Shown: positions 27,284 through 37,736 of the stretch, piece after piece
Numbering within the stretch: the stretch's first letter is position 1
Layout: each line of letters opens with the position of its first letter
NCBI GenBank assembly: GCA_029945725.1
Contig: JAQSDB010000003.1
Coordinates: 561,842-625,841 of the forward strand
DNA length: 64,000 bases
Direction: 5' to 3'
Source: a bacterium
Lineage (GTDB): Bacteria > Pseudomonadota > Gammaproteobacteria > Pseudomonadales > Moraxellaceae
Made by a program: the position numbers and the translations under genes
Notes under the pieces: generated by a model
The model's database searches: none
What the model saw: only the letters and a program-made list of their open reading frames with translations
What the model was told of the DNA's origin: nothing

Positions 27284-28744
27284 ATGCTGATTTTCGAACG
27301 TTCCGCCAAAGGCCGTTTTGCCCACTCGCAGGCACCACGTTCGCGCCAGGATCTCACCGATATTCCGGAAGGCCTGCGCCGCAAAAAGCGTGCACTGCTG
27401 CCGGAAGTCTCCGAGCTGCAGGTGGTGCGTCACTACACCAACCTGTCGCGCAAGAATTTCTCCATCGATACGCAGTTCTACCCGCTCGGTTCCTGCACCA
27501 TGAAGTACAACCCGCGCGGCGCGCACAAGGCCGCCATGCTGCCGGGTTTTCTGGCCCGCCATCCGCTGGCGCCGGTCTCGCATTCGCAGGGTTATATCGC
27601 CTGCCTGTATGACCTGCAGGAAACGCTGAAGGAAGTCACCGGCATGAAGGGGGTTTCCCTGACGCCGGCCGCCGGCGCACAGGGCGAGTTTGCCGGTGTT
27701 GCCATGATTCGCGCCTATCACGAAGCGCGTGCGGATCACGAGCGTACGGAAATGCTGATTCCGTCGACAGCACACGGTACCAATCCGGCAACCGCGATGA
27801 TGTGTGGTTACAAGGTGCGGGAAATTCCCGTGCTCGCCAACGGTGATGTCGATCTGGATGCACTCAAGGCGGCTGTCGGTCCGCAAACCGCCGGCCTGAT
27901 GATGACGAACCCGTCGACCTGCGGCGTGTTCGAGCAGCAGATCGAGGCGATTGCCCGCACCGTGCACGAAGCCGGCGGCCTGCTTTATTACGACGGTGCC
28001 AACCTCAACGCCATTCTCGGCACCGTGCGTCCGGGCGACATGGGTTTTGACGTGCTGCACATGAACCTGCACAAGACCTTCGCTACGCCGCATGGCGGTG
28101 GTGGTCCCGGCGCCGGTCCTGTCGGTGTCGGCGAGCGCCTGCTGCCTTTCCTGCCGACACCGATTGCCGGCAAGAATGCCGACGGTTCCTACTACTGGAT
28201 CGGCCCGGAAGAGTTGCCGCAAACCATTGGCCGCCTGTCCGCTTTCATGGGCAATGCCGGTGTGCTGCTGCGCGCCTTCTATTACGGTCGCGCGCTGGGT
28301 CGTGACGGTCTGCACCGTGTTGGTGAGTACTCCACGCTCAATGCCAATTACATGATGGCGCGCCTGCAGGCCGAAGGCTTTCAGCTCGCCTATCCGGAGC
28401 GTCGTGCCTCGCACGAGTTCATCATCACGTTTGCGAAGGAAGCGAAAGAACTGGGCGTTAACGCCATGGATTTTGCCAAGCGTCTGCTGGATTACGGCTT
28501 CCATTCGCCCACCACGTATTTCCCGCTGCTGGTGCCGGAATGCTGGCTGATCGAACCGACCGAAACCGAATCGGTTGATGAACTGGATGCGTTTATTGAT
28601 GCGCTGGTGAAAATCCGTGAAGAAGCCCGTCACAGCCCCGAGGTCGTGAAGGGAGCGCCGCATACGCTGCCCGTGCGGCGTCTGGATGATGTGCGTGCGG
28701 CGCGCGAACTGGATCTGAAATGGGTTCCGGCAACCTCTGCATGA
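27284..28744 (+). CDS. gcvPB: Glycine dehydrogenase (decarboxylating) subunit 2
   Basis: This is the catalytic half of the split P-protein, 486 residues. The PLP-binding lysine lies in [20 protein letters not shown]. Conserved blocks [14 protein letters not shown] and [10 protein letters not shown] are present. Many gammaproteobacteria, E. coli included, have one fused gcvP, so the split form together with gcvT and gcvH is a lineage marker. Two terminator-like hairpins follow. Confidence 0.97.
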   Translation: MLIFERSAKGRFAHSQAPRSRQDLTDIPEGLRRKKRALLPEVSELQVVRHYTNLSRKNFSIDTQFYPLGSCTMKYNPRGAHKAAMLPGFLARHPLAPVSHSQGYIACLYDLQETLKEVTGMKGVSLTPAAGAQGEFAGVAMIRAYHEARADHERTEMLIPSTAHGTNPATAMMCGYKVREIPVLANGDVDLDALKAAVGPQTAGLMMTNPSTCGVFEQQIEAIARTVHEAGGLLYYDGANLNAILGTVRPGDMGFDVLHMNLHKTFATPHGGGGPGAGPVGVGERLLPFLPTPIAGKNADGSYYWIGPEELPQTIGRLSAFMGNAGVLLRAFYYGRALGRDGLHRVGEYSTLNANYMMARLQAEGFQLAYPERRASHEFIITFAKEAKELGVNAMDFAKRLLDYGFHSPTTYFPLLVPECWLIEPTETESVDELDAFIDALVKIREEARHSPEVVKGAPHTLPVRRLDDVRAARELDLKWVPATSA

Positions 28745-28755
28745 TTTTTTGCAGA

Positions 28756-28782
28756 TAGCCGGCCTGTTTCGGCTGTTTTTTT
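28756..28782 (+). terminator. Weak terminator after gcvPB
   Basis: A 5-bp stem AGCCG / CGGCT is followed by GTTTTTTT. Confidence 0.5.
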
Positions 28783-28794
28783 CAGAACATTCTG

Positions 28795-28830
28795 AACGCC
28801 CCCATCCGCATGGCTGGGGGCGTCTTTTTT
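28795..28830 (+). terminator. Rho-independent terminator after gcvPB
   Basis: A strong stem ACGCCCCCA / TGGGGGCGT is followed by CTTTTTT. Confidence 0.88.
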
Positions 28831-28841
28831 AGGTGGTTGTC

Positions 28842-30038
28842 ATGTCCGTATTGCCCGCACTCCGTCTCAAGTCCCAGGAAGATCGCCGTCTGCGTGAAGG
28901 TCATCTCTGGATTTATTCCAATGAAGTGGATGTGGTGGCGACTCCGCTCAAGGATTTCACGGCGGGTGACCAGGTGCGGGTGGAAGACAGCAAGGGCAAG
29001 TTCATCGGCGTTGCCACGGTCACGCCCAATTCGCTGATTTGCGGCCGCCTGCTCAGCCGTGATGAAAAATATCCGCTGAACAAGTCGCTGCTGGTGCACC
29101 GCCTGCAGGTGGCACTGGCGCTGCGCGAGATGCTCTACGACCAGCCGTATTACCGGCTCGTGTATGGCGACAGCGATTTTCTCCCCGGCCTTGTGATTGA
29201 CCGTTTTGGCGATATCTGTGTGGTGCAGATTGCCAGCGCCGGCATGGAGCGCGTGAAGGGCGAGATCGTAGAGGCACTGCAGCAGGTGCTGGCACCCACC
29301 GGCATTCTTTTCAAGAACGACGGCAAGATGCGCGATGTTGAAGGCCTGGAAAGTTATGTGGAAGTCGCTGCCGGTGAGGTGCCTCTTGAGGTGCCGCTGC
29401 TGGAAAACGGCGTGAAATTCCTGGCGCCGGTGCAGAGCGGTCAGAAGACAGGCTGGTTCTATGATCATCGCGAAGCGCGTGCCGAGCTTGCGCGCATGGT
29501 GAAGGGCAAGCGCGTGCTGGATGTGTTTTCCTATGTCGGTGGCTGGGGTGTGCAGGCGGCTGCCTTTGGCGCTGCCGAAGTCACCTGTGTAGATGCCTCG
29601 GCAAGTGCACTGGCCATGGTGGCAAAGAATGCCGCACTGAACGGTGTCGGCGACAAGGTGAAAACCCTGCAGGGCGATGCTTTCGATATTCTCACCTCGC
29701 TGAAACAGTCCGGTGAAAAATTCGATGTCATCATCCTTGATCCGCCGGCGTTCATCACCAAGCGCAAGGACCACAAGAATGGCCTGGCAGCCTATCGTCG
29801 CGCCAACGAGCTGGCCATGCGCCTGCTCAGCCGTGAAGGCCTGCTGGTATCGGGTTCCTGCTCGCTGCACCTGAGCCGCCCCGAACTGGTGGAAATCATT
29901 CGCGCCAGCGCCCGTCATGTCGATCGTTCGGCGCAGATCATTCATCACGGCCATCAGGGCGGTGATCACCCCATCCATCCCTCGATTCCGGAAACCGAAT
30001 ACCTGAAAGCGGTTTTCACGCGCATCCTGCCCGCCTGA
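28842..30038 (+). CDS. rlmI: 23S rRNA m5C methyltransferase RlmI-like
   Basis: This is a class I SAM-dependent rRNA methyltransferase (RlmI, C1962 of 23S rRNA in E. coli). I chose the ATG at 28842, preceded by AGGTGG. The 398-residue protein has an N-terminal PUA-like domain (about residues 1-75, LREGHLWIYSNEV), the TGWFYDHREAR motif, the SAM site VLDVFSYVGGWGVQAA and the catalytic-loop motif IILDPPAF. A transcript of its own is likely, because terminators stand on both sides. Confidence 0.93.
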   Translation: MSVLPALRLKSQEDRRLREGHLWIYSNEVDVVATPLKDFTAGDQVRVEDSKGKFIGVATVTPNSLICGRLLSRDEKYPLNKSLLVHRLQVALALREMLYDQPYYRLVYGDSDFLPGLVIDRFGDICVVQIASAGMERVKGEIVEALQQVLAPTGILFKNDGKMRDVEGLESYVEVAAGEVPLEVPLLENGVKFLAPVQSGQKTGWFYDHREARAELARMVKGKRVLDVFSYVGGWGVQAAAFGAAEVTCVDASASALAMVAKNAALNGVGDKVKTLQGDAFDILTSLKQSGEKFDVIILDPPAFITKRKDHKNGLAAYRRANELAMRLLSREGLLVSGSCSLHLSRPELVEIIRASARHVDRSAQIIHHGHQGGDHPIHPSIPETEYLKAVFTRILPA

Positions 30039-30049
30039 TGCAGAAGTGA

Positions 30050-30096
30050 TTCACCCATAAAAAACCCGCCGTGATGGCGGGTTTTTTATGGGTGAA
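30050..30096. terminator. Bidirectional terminator between rlmI and ilvA
   Basis: A perfect 21-bp inverted repeat (TTCACCCATAAAAAACCCGCC and its complement, arms joined by GTGAT) has an A tract on one side and a T tract on the other. It serves the convergent rlmI and ilvA genes. Confidence 0.95.
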
Positions 30097-30103
30097 TGGC
30101 GTA

Positions 30104-31630
30104 TCAGCCCAGAAACAGCTTGTAAGCCGGATTGTCGCTTTCTTCCTGGAAGGGATAGCCAACTTCTTTCAGGGACTCCAGCAGCTCCTTGTGCGTGCGC
30201 CCGCCCAGTTGCAGGCCGACGAGTACGCGACCGTAGGCAGCGCCGTGGTTGCGGTAATGGAACAGCGAGATGTTCCAGCGTGCTTCAATGCGCGTGAGGA
30301 AATTCATCAGCGCACCGGGGCGCTCCGGGAATTCAAAACGGAACAGGCGCTCGTCCGCAAGGCCGGCGTGGCCACCGACGAGATGGCGGATATGCAGCTT
30401 GGCCATTTCGTCATCCGACAGATCCAGCGCGGCATAGCCTTTCTTTTCCAGCAGCGCCTTGATGTCGGCGCGTTCCGCCTCGCCATTGCGCAGCTGCAGG
30501 CCGACAAAGACATGCGCATCTTTGGCGTCGGCATAGCGGTAATTGAATTCGGTGATGTTGCGCTTGCCGAGAATCTGGCAGAAGGATTTGAAGGCGCCGG
30601 CTTTCTCCGGCAGCGTGACGGCAAACACGCCTTCGCGTTTTTCACCGATCTCCGTGCGCTCGGAAATGTGGCGCAGGCGGTCGAAATTCATGTTGGCGCC
30701 GGAATCGATGGCGATCAGCACGCGGCCTTCGCATTTTTCGCGCGCCACATAATTCTTCAGGCCGGCAAGGGCGAGCGCGCCGGCGGGTTCGGCGATGGTG
30801 CGGGTGTCATCAAAAATATCCTTGATGGCCGCGCACATTTCATCACTGGTGGCCGTGATGACTTCATCGATATGGTCTTTCAGTACCTTGAAGGTTTCGG
30901 CGCCGATCTGTGCCACGGCGACGCCGTCGGCAAACAGGCCGACCTGGCTCAGCACCACGCGCTTTTTGGCCTTGAGGGCAGCAGCGAGACAGGCGGCGTC
31001 TTCAGGCTCGACGGCAATCACCTTGATCTCGGGGCGCAGGTATTTCACATAGGCGGCGATGCCGGCGGCAAGACCGCCGCCACCCACGGGGACAAAAATC
31101 GCGTCGATGGGGCCGGGATGCTGGCGCAGGATTTCCATGGCGACGGTGCCCTGGCCGGCGATGACATCGGGGTCATCGTAGGCGTGCACATAGGTGTAGC
31201 CTTTTTCTTCGGCCAGCTTGAGGGCGTGCAGATAGGCCTCGTCGTAGGAATCACCTTCCAGCACGACATGGCCGCCGAGATTCTTCACCGCCGTCACCTT
31301 GATGTCCGGCGTGGTCTGCGGCATCACGATGACGCCGCGGATGCCGAGCTCGCGTGTGGCCAGCGCCACGCCCTGGGCATGATTGCCGGCCGAGGCGCAG
31401 ATGACGCCGCGCTGCTGGTCCTCGCGGGAGAGCTGGGCAATCTTGTTGTAGGCGCCGCGCAGCTTGAAGGAAAACACCGGCTGCAGATCCTCGCGCTTGA
31501 GCAGCACGCGGTTTTTCAGGCGCCGGGAGATATTGCGGGCCTCGTCCAGCGGGGTTTCCTGCGCCACTTCATAGACGCGGGCACAGAGGATTTTCTTCAC
31601 ATAGGATTCAAGCAGCTGGTTCTTGGCCAT
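30104..31630 (-). CDS. ilvA: Biosynthetic threonine ammonia-lyase
   Basis: IlvA deaminates threonine to 2-oxobutanoate, the first step of isoleucine synthesis. I chose the ATG at 31630 (MAKNQLLESYVKKIL), giving 508 residues. The PLP lysine is in FSFKLRGAYN, the phosphate-binding loop is GGGGLAAGI, and SAGNHAQG is present. Two ACT-like regulatory domains fill the C-terminal third (EKREGVFAVTLPEKAGAF and FRFEFPERPGALMNF), consistent with feedback control by isoleucine and valine. The gene is divergent from rpiA. Confidence 0.96.
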   Translation of the reverse strand: MAKNQLLESYVKKILCARVYEVAQETPLDEARNISRRLKNRVLLKREDLQPVFSFKLRGAYNKIAQLSREDQQRGVICASAGNHAQGVALATRELGIRGVIVMPQTTPDIKVTAVKNLGGHVVLEGDSYDEAYLHALKLAEEKGYTYVHAYDDPDVIAGQGTVAMEILRQHPGPIDAIFVPVGGGGLAAGIAAYVKYLRPEIKVIAVEPEDAACLAAALKAKKRVVLSQVGLFADGVAVAQIGAETFKVLKDHIDEVITATSDEMCAAIKDIFDDTRTIAEPAGALALAGLKNYVAREKCEGRVLIAIDSGANMNFDRLRHISERTEIGEKREGVFAVTLPEKAGAFKSFCQILGKRNITEFNYRYADAKDAHVFVGLQLRNGEAERADIKALLEKKGYAALDLSDDEMAKLHIRHLVGGHAGLADERLFRFEFPERPGALMNFLTRIEARWNISLFHYRNHGAAYGRVLVGLQLGGRTHKELLESLKEVGYPFQEESDNPAYKLFLG

Positions 31631-31765
31631 GGCGACGCGGTGCTTCCTGGGCAGACAAGTCAGTGATGTTACCAGCACCGCGCCGCAGATGGTCTACAAG
31701 CGCCGCTGTGGCCCCTATAATCCGCGCCTGCGTGTTTCCATCCGCCCAACCAACCGGAGTTCCCC

Positions 31766-32428
31766 ATGAATCAGGACGCCCTCAAGAAAGCCGTGGCCGA
31801 AGCCGCGCTGGCCCATGTGGAGCGCGGCGAGATTCTCGGCGTGGGTACCGGCTCCACCGCCAACTTCTTCATTGATGCCCTCGCCGGCATCCGCGACGAC
31901 ATTCCCGGCGCCGTCGCCAGCTCGCAGGCCACCGCCGATCGTCTCAAGCGCATCGGCATCGAAGTGGTGGAGCTCAACTCGGTGGGCAGCATCAGTGTCT
32001 ATGTGGACGGCGCCGACGAGATCAACAGCGCGCTGGAAATGATCAAGGGCGGCGGTGCTGCCCTCACGCGCGAAAAGATCGTGGCCGCCGTTGCCCGGAA
32101 ATTTGTCTGCATCTGCGATGCCAGCAAGCAGGTGCAGCAACTCGGCCGCTTTCCCCTGCCTGTCGAAGTCATCCCCATGGCCCGCTCCTATGTCGCCCGC
32201 GAGCTGGTGCGGCTGGGCGGCAGCCCGGTGTATCGCGAAGGCGTGGTGACGGATAACGGCAACGTGATCCTGGATGTGTGGAACCTGAACATTGCCGTAC
32301 CGCGGCAGATGGAAGAGCGCATCAACAATATCGTCGGTGTGGTCACCAACGGCCTGTTTGCGCTGCGCCCGGCGGATGTCCTGCTGGTGGGCACGGCCGA
32401 TGGCGTGAAGACGCTCAAAAGATCCTGA
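31766..32428 (+). CDS. rpiA: Ribose-5-phosphate isomerase A
   Basis: RpiA interconverts ribose-5-phosphate and ribulose-5-phosphate. The 220-residue enzyme shows [14 protein letters not shown], the catalytic YVDGADEIN and [14 protein letters not shown]. The ilvA-rpiA divergent pair is common in gammaproteobacteria. Confidence 0.97.
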   Translation: MNQDALKKAVAEAALAHVERGEILGVGTGSTANFFIDALAGIRDDIPGAVASSQATADRLKRIGIEVVELNSVGSISVYVDGADEINSALEMIKGGGAALTREKIVAAVARKFVCICDASKQVQQLGRFPLPVEVIPMARSYVARELVRLGGSPVYREGVVTDNGNVILDVWNLNIAVPRQMEERINNIVGVVTNGLFALRPADVLLVGTADGVKTLKRS

Positions 32429-32461
32429 GGCCGGCACGCGCAAACGCGTGTCATTGCCGCT

Positions 32462-32953
32462 TCAGCTGCCGGCGTCCTTGCCGGCCGTCGCCCGTCGCGG
32501 GATCACGCTGATCGAACCGGTGTTTTCCAGTATGGCCAGGTGCACGTCTTCCAGCTTGAGGCAGCCGGCCTGGCGCAGGGCGACGTAGAGCTCCTGCTGG
32601 GTGATCAGCGCGCTGGTCATGACATTCTGGTACAGCTGGCCGTTGTGGATCAGCACCTGTGGCTGGCCTTCGATCAGGATTTCCACCTTCTTGCTGCGAA
32701 ACGCCGCAAGGCCGGCCAGATAATTCAGGCTGATCAGTACGCTGGCAGACAACAGGCCGCCGATCAGCGAATTGTCGCCGGCGTTCATCGAGTTCTGCAC
32801 GGCATTCGACAAGACCAGCAGCAAGACGAGATCAAAGGGCGCCAGCTGCCCGACCTGGCGCTTGCCGGTCAGGCGCAATAAAAGAATCAGAAAGGCGTAA
32901 ACCACCACACTGCGCAAAACCAGTTCCCACCAGGGGACGGACAGGCTCCACAT
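32462..32953 (-). CDS. DUF421 (YetF-like) membrane protein
   Basis: This 163-residue protein has three N-terminal transmembrane helices followed by a small soluble DUF421 domain. LLLRLTGKRQVGQLAPFDLVLLLVLSNAVQNSM carries the family motif TGKRQVGQL..D. The soluble part contains EGQPQVLIHNGQLY, the expected short beta-strand region. Related YetF/YcaP proteins have no firm function. It lies next to, and on the same strand as, the RND pump genes. Confidence 0.88.
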   Translation of the reverse strand: MWSLSVPWWELVLRSVVVYAFLILLLRLTGKRQVGQLAPFDLVLLLVLSNAVQNSMNAGDNSLIGGLLSASVLISLNYLAGLAAFRSKKVEILIEGQPQVLIHNGQLYQNVMTSALITQQELYVALRQAGCLKLEDVHLAILENTGSISVIPRRATAGKDAGS

Positions 32954-32996
32954 TTTTCAGGATCTCCTTGGCGCTGATTTTTACGGGCGGCTGGTG

Positions 32997-35900
32997 TCAG
33001 CCTGCCTCATGTTCCGGCCGTTCGCCGGCTCCGGTTTTCGGGGTGAAGCGGTCGAGATAAAGATAAATCACCGGCGTGAGATAAAGCGTCAGCCATTGTG
33101 ACACCAGCAGGCCACCGACAACGGCATAGCCGAGCGGCTGGCGCACTTCGGCGCCGGCACCGATGGCGAATGCAATCGGCAGGGTGCCGGCCAGCGCCGC
33201 CATGGTCGTCATCATGATGGGACGGAAACGTACCAGCGCGGCTTCGCGTATGGCAGCGAAAGGCGTGTGGCCTTCGCGCTGCCGCTCCAGGGCAAAATCG
33301 ATCATCATGATCGCGTTCTTTTTCACGATCCCCACCAGCATGATGATGCCGACAAAGGCATAAAGACTGAGGCTGGCCTTGAACAGCAGCAGCGTCAGCA
33401 GGGCGCCGAGCCCGGCAGCCGGCAGGCCGGAAAGAATGGTGAGCGGATGAATGAAGCTCTCGTACAGGATGCCCAGCACCAGATACACCACCAGCACCGC
33501 AATCAGCAGCAGCCAGCCCATGCCCTTGAAGGATTCCTCAAACGCCTGTGCCGTTCCCTGCAGGCCGGTGGTCAGCGTGGCAGGAATGCTGGCGCTGCTT
33601 TCCATGGCGCGAATGCGCTCAACGGCGGTGCCGAGCGAAACACCAGGCAGCAGGTTGAAGGAGAGCGTAACGGAAGGCAGCTGGCCGTTGTGGTTCACGG
33701 TGAGCGACTGGCTTTTCCGGCTGACCGTGGTTACGGCATCCAGCGGCACCAGCTTGCCGCCGTTGCCGGCCTGCACATAAAGCCGTGAAAGTTTTGCAGG
33801 GTCTGCCTGAAAGGCGGGCAGCAGTTCCAGTATCACCTCGTACTGGCTGGTGCTGCCGTAGATGGTGGAAATCTGCCGCGCACTGAAGGCGCTTTGCAGG
33901 GCATCTTCCACCTGCGCATAACTGAGGCCGAGCGCGGCCAGCTTGTCGCGATCAACCTCCAGCACCAGCGTCGGACTTTTCACATTGAGGTTGCTGGAGA
34001 CATCAACAAATCCTGGCAGCTTTTTCAGTTTTTTCAGGAGCACATCGCTCCACGCATAGAGCTCGCCGACATCGGTGCTTTGCAGCGTGTACTGGTATTG
34101 CGCCGAGCTGAGCTGGCCGCCGATGCGGATGGCCGGCGGATTCTGCAGCGATACCTTGATGCCGGGGATATGCGAAAGCTTCGGGCGCAGCTCGCTGATG
34201 ATTTCATCCGCACTGAGCTTGCGCTCGCCGCGCGGTTTCAGGGTGATGAACAGGGTGCCGTTATTGGCCGTGGGGCGGGAGCCGCCGGCACCGACAGTGG
34301 ACATGAAGGCCAGCACGTTCGGGTCTTCCGCCACGATCGCGGCGGCTTCACGCTGGTTGCTCACCATGCTGGCAAACGAGGCGTCCTGCGCGCCTTCGGT
34401 AAAGGCAATGATCTGTCCGGTATCGCCGCCCGGCAAAAAATCCTTGGAGGTGAGGGTAAACAGCACGCCGGTCAGCACGATGGTGGAAAAAAACACCGCG
34501 AGCATGATGCGCTGGTGCGCCAGTGCCCAGTCCAGTGTGCGTTCATAGGCGCCGAGCAGCTTGCCGAACTGCGCTTCACTCCAGTCAAACAGGCGTGAAT
34601 GTTTTTGTTCGCGCTGGTGCTGCAGGTAACGGCTGCAGAGCATGGGCGTGAGCGTCAGCGACACAATGCCGGAAACGATGATGGCGGCGCAGATGGTGAC
34701 GGCAAACTCGTGCAGCAGGCGCCCGACAATGCCGCCCATGAACAGCACCGGAATGAAGACCGCCACCAGCGATACCGTCATCGAGACGATGGTGAAGCCG
34801 ATTTCCTTCGAGCCCTTGAGCGCGGCCTGCAGCGGAGTTTCGCCTTTCTCGATATGGCGCACGATGTTTTCCAGCATGACGATGGCATCGTCCACCACAA
34901 AACCGACCGCCAGCGTCAGTGCCAGCAGCGAGAGATTGTCGAGGCTGAAACCCATGACCTGCATGACGGCAAAGGTGCCGATCACGGAAATCGGCAGGGC
35001 CAGTGCCGGAATCAGCGTGGCGGAAACATTGCGCAGAAAAATAAGGATGACCAGGATCACCAGAAACGCGGCGAGCAGCAGGGTGTATTGCACGTCCATG
35101 ATGGAGTGGTGGATGGACACGCTGCGGTCGTAAAGCACCTCCAGCTTGATGGCCGCCGGCAGGTTTTCCTGAAAGCTCGGCAGGATGGCCTTGATGGCAT
35201 TGACGGTGGCCACCGTGTTGGCGCCCGGCTGGCGCTGGATGGCGAGAATGATGGCGCGTTTTTTTACAAACCAGGTGGCGACCTTGTTGTTCTCGATGCT
35301 GTCGACGGGCGTGGCAACATCTTCCAGCCGCACCGGCGCGCCATTGCGCCAGGCCACAATTACATGGCGGTATTGTTCGGCCTTTTCCAGCTGGCCATCG
35401 GTTTGTATGGCCACGGTTTGCTGCGTGCCGTCAAAGCTGCCGACGGGCTGATTCACATTGGCGGCATTAACGGCTTGCTGCAGTTCATCCAGACCGATGC
35501 CGCGCGCGGCCAGTCGGTCCGGATCGGCCTGGATGCGCACGGCAAATTTCTGCGCCCCATACACATTCACTTGCGCCACGCCGGTCACGGTGGAAAGACG
35601 CTGCGCCAGCTGCGTTTCGGCATATTCGTTGACGGTGGTGGGCGCCAGGGTGTCCGAGTACATGGCGATGTAAAACACCGGCGAATCGGCCGGGTTGGAT
35701 TTGCGGAACGAGGGCGGTGCCGGCATGCCCGGCGGCAGCTTGCGCGTGGCCGCCGAAATGGCGGACTGCACATCCTGCGCGGCGGCATCAATGCTGCGAT
35801 CAAGATCGAACTGGATGGTGATGCGCGTATTGCCCTGCGAACTCACCGAGGTCATCGAATCGATGCCCGCGATGGTGGAGAACTGGCCTTCGAGCGGCGT

Positions 35901-36092
35901 TGCCACGGAAGAGGCCATGGTTTCCGGTGAAGCGCCGGGCAATGTCGCCGTAACGGAAATGGTGGGGAAATCGACATTGGGCAGTTCGCTGACCGGCAGC
36001 AGGCGGTAGGCACCGAGACCAAACACCACAAACGCCGCCATCAGCAGCGTCGTCATGACCGGGCGACGAATGCACAGTTCCGACAAGGTCAT
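32997..36092 (-). CDS. RND efflux transporter permease subunit (MdtB/MdtC-like HAE1 family)
   Basis: This 1031-residue inner-membrane proton antiporter has the 12-helix RND layout: one N-terminal helix, a large periplasmic loop, six helices, a second loop and five helices. The N terminus (LCIRRPVMTTLLMAAFVVFG) and the helix-4 aspartate pair in TLAVGFVVDDAIVMLENIVRH mark a functional HAE1 transporter. Sequence style (SELPNVDFPTISVTATLPGAS) is closest to MdtB/MdtC. It follows its membrane-fusion partner by 3 bp. No outer-membrane TolC gene is adjacent, so it probably uses one encoded elsewhere. Confidence 0.95.
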   Translation of the reverse strand: MTLSELCIRRPVMTTLLMAAFVVFGLGAYRLLPVSELPNVDFPTISVTATLPGASPETMASSVATPLEGQFSTIAGIDSMTSVSSQGNTRITIQFDLDRSIDAAAQDVQSAISAATRKLPPGMPAPPSFRKSNPADSPVFYIAMYSDTLAPTTVNEYAETQLAQRLSTVTGVAQVNVYGAQKFAVRIQADPDRLAARGIGLDELQQAVNAANVNQPVGSFDGTQQTVAIQTDGQLEKAEQYRHVIVAWRNGAPVRLEDVATPVDSIENNKVATWFVKKRAIILAIQRQPGANTVATVNAIKAILPSFQENLPAAIKLEVLYDRSVSIHHSIMDVQYTLLLAAFLVILVILIFLRNVSATLIPALALPISVIGTFAVMQVMGFSLDNLSLLALTLAVGFVVDDAIVMLENIVRHIEKGETPLQAALKGSKEIGFTIVSMTVSLVAVFIPVLFMGGIVGRLLHEFAVTICAAIIVSGIVSLTLTPMLCSRYLQHQREQKHSRLFDWSEAQFGKLLGAYERTLDWALAHQRIMLAVFFSTIVLTGVLFTLTSKDFLPGGDTGQIIAFTEGAQDASFASMVSNQREAAAIVAEDPNVLAFMSTVGAGGSRPTANNGTLFITLKPRGERKLSADEIISELRPKLSHIPGIKVSLQNPPAIRIGGQLSSAQYQYTLQSTDVGELYAWSDVLLKKLKKLPGFVDVSSNLNVKSPTLVLEVDRDKLAALGLSYAQVEDALQSAFSARQISTIYGSTSQYEVILELLPAFQADPAKLSRLYVQAGNGGKLVPLDAVTTVSRKSQSLTVNHNGQLPSVTLSFNLLPGVSLGTAVERIRAMESSASIPATLTTGLQGTAQAFEESFKGMGWLLLIAVLVVYLVLGILYESFIHPLTILSGLPAAGLGALLTLLLFKASLSLYAFVGIIMLVGIVKKNAIMMIDFALERQREGHTPFAAIREAALVRFRPIMMTTMAALAGTLPIAFAIGAGAEVRQPLGYAVVGGLLVSQWLTLYLTPVIYLYLDRFTPKTGAGERPEHEAG

Positions 36093-36095
36093 GAA

Positions 36096-37217
36096 TCAGC
36101 GCCCCTTCCGGATCTGCACGCTGGCATCCGGTGTCAGGCGCAGCTGGCCACTGGTGATCACCGTCTCGCCGGCGTTAATGCCCTCGGCAATGATGGCGGT
36201 GTCATTGCGGATGTCGCGCACTTTTATCTTGCGCAGGCGCGCTTTCTTGCTGGCGTCGACAATATAAACCGTGCTGTTGTCACCGTTTTGCTGCACCGCC
36301 GCCGCCGGCACGGTAATCGCGCTTTTCAGCGTCTCCAGATCAAGGCTGACCTTGACGAAGGCGCCCGGCGTCAGCCGGTCGTCACTGTTGCCGAACGTGG
36401 CGCGGACCTGGATGGTGCCGCTGCCGGTGTCGACGGCATTGTCGATGAAATCGGCATTGCCGCTGGCCTTGAGCCCGGCATCGGTGTCGGAGCTGACGGT
36501 GACTTTCATGCGGCCGCCGTTGCGCAGTGTGCGCAGCTGGCCAAGGTAGCGTTCCGGCACGGCAAACGTGACCTGTACCGGATGCGTGCGGTAAATCACC
36601 GCCAGCGTAGTGTCACTGGTTTTCACCAGCGTGCCGGGAAAGACCAGGCGCGCGCCGGCACGGCCGTCAAACGGCGCACGGATCACGGTATAGGAAACCT
36701 GCAGGCGCGTGCTTTCCACTGCCGCGCGATCGCCTTTCACGGTGGCATCCAGTGCGGCAACATTGGTACGCGAAGTGCGCAGCAGATCGTCGGAGACGTA
36801 ATTCTTTTCTTTCAGCTGTTCATTGCGTGCCAGCTCGATGCGCGCATTGGCCAGCTGCGCCGCGTCGCGCGCCAGCACCGCTTCGGCCTGCGCCAGCCGC
36901 GTGCGCAGATCGGCATCATCCAGACGGATGAGCACATCGCCTTTTTTCACCGCGCGGCCTTCCGGCAGCAGCACTTCCGTCACCATGCCATCAACCCGCG
37001 CCTTCAGCGTGACGTTTTCCGAGGCCTGGACCCGGCCCACGGTGTCCAGCGTCAGCGGATAATCCTGCGCCAGGGCCTGTGTCACCGAAACCGGTACGGC
37101 CTTTTCCTTCTTGTTGCCGTGTTCGTCCGGCTGCGGCCACAGGGCGCGCAACAGCGCAGCCAGCACCAGCACTGCGGCAAGGCCGGGAAGGAGATAACGA
37201 CGGGAAAGCAGGCGCAT
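36096..37217 (-). CDS. RND efflux periplasmic adaptor (membrane fusion protein)
   Basis: I chose the ATG at 37217 (MRLLSRRYLLPGLAAVL), which gives a standard membrane anchor and has AAGGAA about 10 bp upstream. The 373-residue adaptor has a lipoyl half-motif (VQASENVTLKARVDGMVTEVLLPEG in part), an alpha-hairpin (residues about 90-165, RTRLAQAEAVLARDAAQLANA) and the beta-barrel YTVIRAPFDGRAG region. It links the RND permease to the outer-membrane channel and is transcribed first. Confidence 0.94.
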   Translation of the reverse strand: MRLLSRRYLLPGLAAVLVLAALLRALWPQPDEHGNKKEKAVPVSVTQALAQDYPLTLDTVGRVQASENVTLKARVDGMVTEVLLPEGRAVKKGDVLIRLDDADLRTRLAQAEAVLARDAAQLANARIELARNEQLKEKNYVSDDLLRTSRTNVAALDATVKGDRAAVESTRLQVSYTVIRAPFDGRAGARLVFPGTLVKTSDTTLAVIYRTHPVQVTFAVPERYLGQLRTLRNGGRMKVTVSSDTDAGLKASGNADFIDNAVDTGSGTIQVRATFGNSDDRLTPGAFVKVSLDLETLKSAITVPAAAVQQNGDNSTVYIVDASKKARLRKIKVRDIRNDTAIIAEGINAGETVITSGQLRLTPDASVQIRKGR

Positions 37218-37484
37218 GAAAAACGGTTCCTTGAGGCAGGGGTGCAGCATTGGCGGGAAGGCTGCCGGATGGAGCTGCAGTCTGCTTTCCGCGGGCGGTG
37301 GCGGGAAGCCGATACTGTGGCATTTTCGTGAAAAGGCGATGACATTGCCGGTATTTTATCGCCGGCCTCTGTCCGTGTAGCAACGCGCTGGCAGGCAGGG
37401 CGTTGACCTCGTCAGGCATTTTGGGCGGCCTGTGTCATTTCATGGCGGGCGTGCGGATTCGGCCTTTTTATGCGGCCGCGAACA

Positions 37485-37715
37485 TCAGGGCAGCAGCGGC
37501 ACGATGTCGTCGGGCTTGAGCACCCTGCCGTAAGACACCACTTTCTCGTCAATCACCAGCGCCGGCGTCGACATCACCCCGTAGGCGGCCATGGCGGCAA
37601 AGTCCGTTACCTTCACGATCTCGGCCTGCTTGCCGGTTTTGGCCAGGGCCAGTTTCACGTTTTCGCCCAGAGCCACGCATTTGCTGCAACCCGAGCCCAG
37701 AATCTTGATGAGCAT
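37485..37715 (-). CDS. Thioredoxin-like small redox protein
   Basis: This 76-residue protein of the redox-active disulfide protein 2 type (glutaredoxin/thioredoxin fold) has a CxxC in LGSGCSKCVALG and a cis-proline region MSTPALVID. It lies 21 bp downstream of a DUF318 permease gene. This permease/mini-thioredoxin pairing recurs in bacteria and suggests the redox protein assists the transporter, for example with metalloid substrates. That link is inference. Confidence 0.88.
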   Translation of the reverse strand: MLIKILGSGCSKCVALGENVKLALAKTGKQAEIVKVTDFAAMAAYGVMSTPALVIDEKVVSYGRVLKPDDIVPLLP

Positions 37716-37736
37716 TTTTTGATTCCTCTGCAGTGA

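Noticed and set aside
30071-31666. 531-residue plus-strand ORF
   Set aside because: It is the full antisense shadow of ilvA, rich in Gly/His/Asp patterns typical of such shadows.
34599-35930. 443-residue plus-strand ORF
   Set aside because: It is an antisense shadow of the RND permease gene.
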